A stretch of 64,000 nucleotides of DNA from Synechococcus sp. CS-1328 (GTDB taxonomy: Bacteria > Cyanobacteriota > Cyanobacteriia > PCC-6307 > Cyanobiaceae), in contig NZ_JAHLYT010000006.1 of the NCBI RefSeq assembly GCF_025128095.1, positions 1 to 64,000 on the forward strand, written 5' to 3'. The translations under genes were made by a program, and so were the position numbers. Each line of letters begins with the position of its first letter. The stretch's first letter is position 1. Shown one piece after another: positions 63,148-64,000 of this stretch. Below the pieces are notes generated by a model. It was not told the origin of the DNA and did not search any database. It saw only the letters and a list, made by a program, of their open reading frames with translations.

Positions 63148-63681
63148 ATGGGCCGCACGCTGGAGAACAAGCAACAGATCGTCGAAGAGCTCAAGGGGCT
63201 CCTCGGTGAAGCCGAAATGGCGCTGGTCCTGGATTACCAGGGTCTGTCCATCAAGGAGATGACTGATCTGCGGACCCGTCTGCAGGCCAGCAACGGCGTG
63301 TGCAAGGTGACCAAAAACACCTTGATGCGCCGTGCCATTGATGGCAACAGCGCCTGGTCGGAACTCGATTCCCTGCTCACCGGCACCAACGCCTTCGTCC
63401 TGGTCAAGGGCGATGTGGGTGGTGCGGTGAAGGCCGTGCAGTCCTTCCAGAAGGACACGAAGAAGTCGGAGGTGAAGGGCGGCCTGTTCGAAGGCCAGCT
63501 CCTCTCCCAGAACGACATCAAGGCCATCGGGGATCTGCCCTCCAAAGAGGTGCTCATGGCCCAGATCGCCGGTGCGATCAATGCCGTGGCCACCCAGGTT
63601 GCGGTGGGCATCAACGAAGTTCCCTCCGGTCTCGCCCGGGCGCTCCAGCAGCACGCCGATGGCGAGGGCAGCGCCGCCTGA
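63148..63681 (+). CDS. rplJ: 50S ribosomal protein L10
   Basis: 177 residues from ATG 63148 ([19 protein letters not shown]). The longer open frame from 63085 runs through the leader stem and is rejected. L10 anchors L7/L12 dimers to the ribosome; the conserved [34 protein letters not shown] and the C-terminal L12-binding helix ([14 protein letters not shown]) are present. rplL follows after 68 bp. Confidence 0.97.
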   Translation: MGRTLENKQQIVEELKGLLGEAEMALVLDYQGLSIKEMTDLRTRLQASNGVCKVTKNTLMRRAIDGNSAWSELDSLLTGTNAFVLVKGDVGGAVKAVQSFQKDTKKSEVKGGLFEGQLLSQNDIKAIGDLPSKEVLMAQIAGAINAVATQVAVGINEVPSGLARALQQHADGEGSAA

Positions 63682-63749
63682 GGCGTTGTTCCGCTGCGGA
63701 GCTCACCCGATCCGACTGTCTCCCACAGATCTGTTGCTGATTCCCAACC

Positions 63750-64000
63750 ATGTCTACTGCTACCGACCAGATTCTCGAACAGCTGAAGACCCTCTCCCTG
63801 CTGGAAGCCTCTGAGCTTGTCAAGCAGATCGAAGAGGCCTTCGGTGTGTCCGCCGCCGCTTCCGCCGGCGTCATGATGGCTGCGGCTCCCGCCGCCGCCG
63901 CTGAGCCCGTTGAAGAACAGACCGAGTTCGACGTCGTGCTCGAGAGCTTCGACGCCGCTTCCAAGATCAAGGTGCTCAAGGCCGTCCGCGAGGCCACCGG
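63750..64000 (+). CDS. rplL: 50S ribosomal protein L7/L12 (3' end outside window)
   Basis: The first 83 residues are visible. The N-terminal dimerisation helices ([32 protein letters not shown]), the Ala-rich hinge and the start of the C-terminal factor-binding domain ([26 protein letters not shown]) are typical. The frame runs off the right edge. Confidence 0.97.
   Translation, partial: MSTATDQILEQLKTLSLLEASELVKQIEEAFGVSAAASAGVMMAAAPAAAAEPVEEQTEFDVVLESFDAASKIKVLKAVREAT

Overview
The window is chromosomal DNA of a high-GC picocyanobacterium of the Synechococcus/Cyanobium kind. The basis is the gene families present (a long cyanobacterial SpeA, ArgJ, ThiO, GatB, a ClpB-type ATPase, SecE-NusG-L11-L1, L10-L7/L12) and the abundance of cyanobacterial sensory families (CHASE2 cyclases, FecR-like exported proteins, CHAT proteins with haemagglutinin-type secretion domains). 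I saw no rRNA, tRNA, insertion sequence, integrase or CRISPR array. Several features suggest accessory genes set into a conserved housekeeping backbone.

Layout. (1) 1-17.6 kb: two paralogous, very large exported proteins ending in CHAT (caspase-like) domains. The first is cut by the left edge. The second is 4206 residues and carries about 28 copies of an aspartate-rich repeat. A SIMPL-domain gene follows 6 bp downstream. (2) 17.6-24.1 kb: a signalling block with an MscS channel fused to a cyclic-nucleotide-binding domain, a small DUF3307-like membrane protein, a DUF928-like exported protein, a CHASE2-class III nucleotide cyclase and a divergent GAF/HD-GYP phosphodiesterase. (3) 24.1-29.9 kb: a TPR/SPINDLY-type O-GlcNAc transferase, a family 2-like glycosyltransferase, speA and ndk. 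(4) 29.9-35.4 kb: two successive FecR-like/CHASE2-cyclase pairs. (5) 35.3-38.2 kb: thiO and gatB. (6) 38.2-45.1 kb: an accessory block with a double 2-oxoglutarate oxygenase, an apparently circularly permuted beta-lactamase-fold hydrolase and a large decayed secreted-protein gene. (7) 45.1-49.0 kb: a tight reverse-strand operon (SPFH/band-7 protein, zinc-ribbon protein, coaE), then argJ. (8) 49.2-52.7 kb: three small hypotheticals and an ABC1/UbiB kinase. (9) 52.7-64 kb: eno, gloA, a ClpB-type ATPase, secE, nusG, rplK, rplA, an amino-acid ABC transporter inserted between rplA and rplJ, then an L10-leader-like region, rplJ and the start of rplL.

How the genes may work together. Three CHASE2-cyclases lie within 15 kb and keep their metal-binding and transition-state residues. 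A channel with an intact-looking cyclic-nucleotide pocket sits 1.1 kb from the first of them. Two of the cyclases are each preceded by a FecR-like exported protein, and the block adjoins two secreted CHAT proteins. I infer an envelope-sensing circuit: surface or periplasmic proteins, then CHASE2 cyclases, then cAMP, then a cAMP-modulated MscS channel. Only the domain content and gene order are seen; the circuit is a hypothesis.
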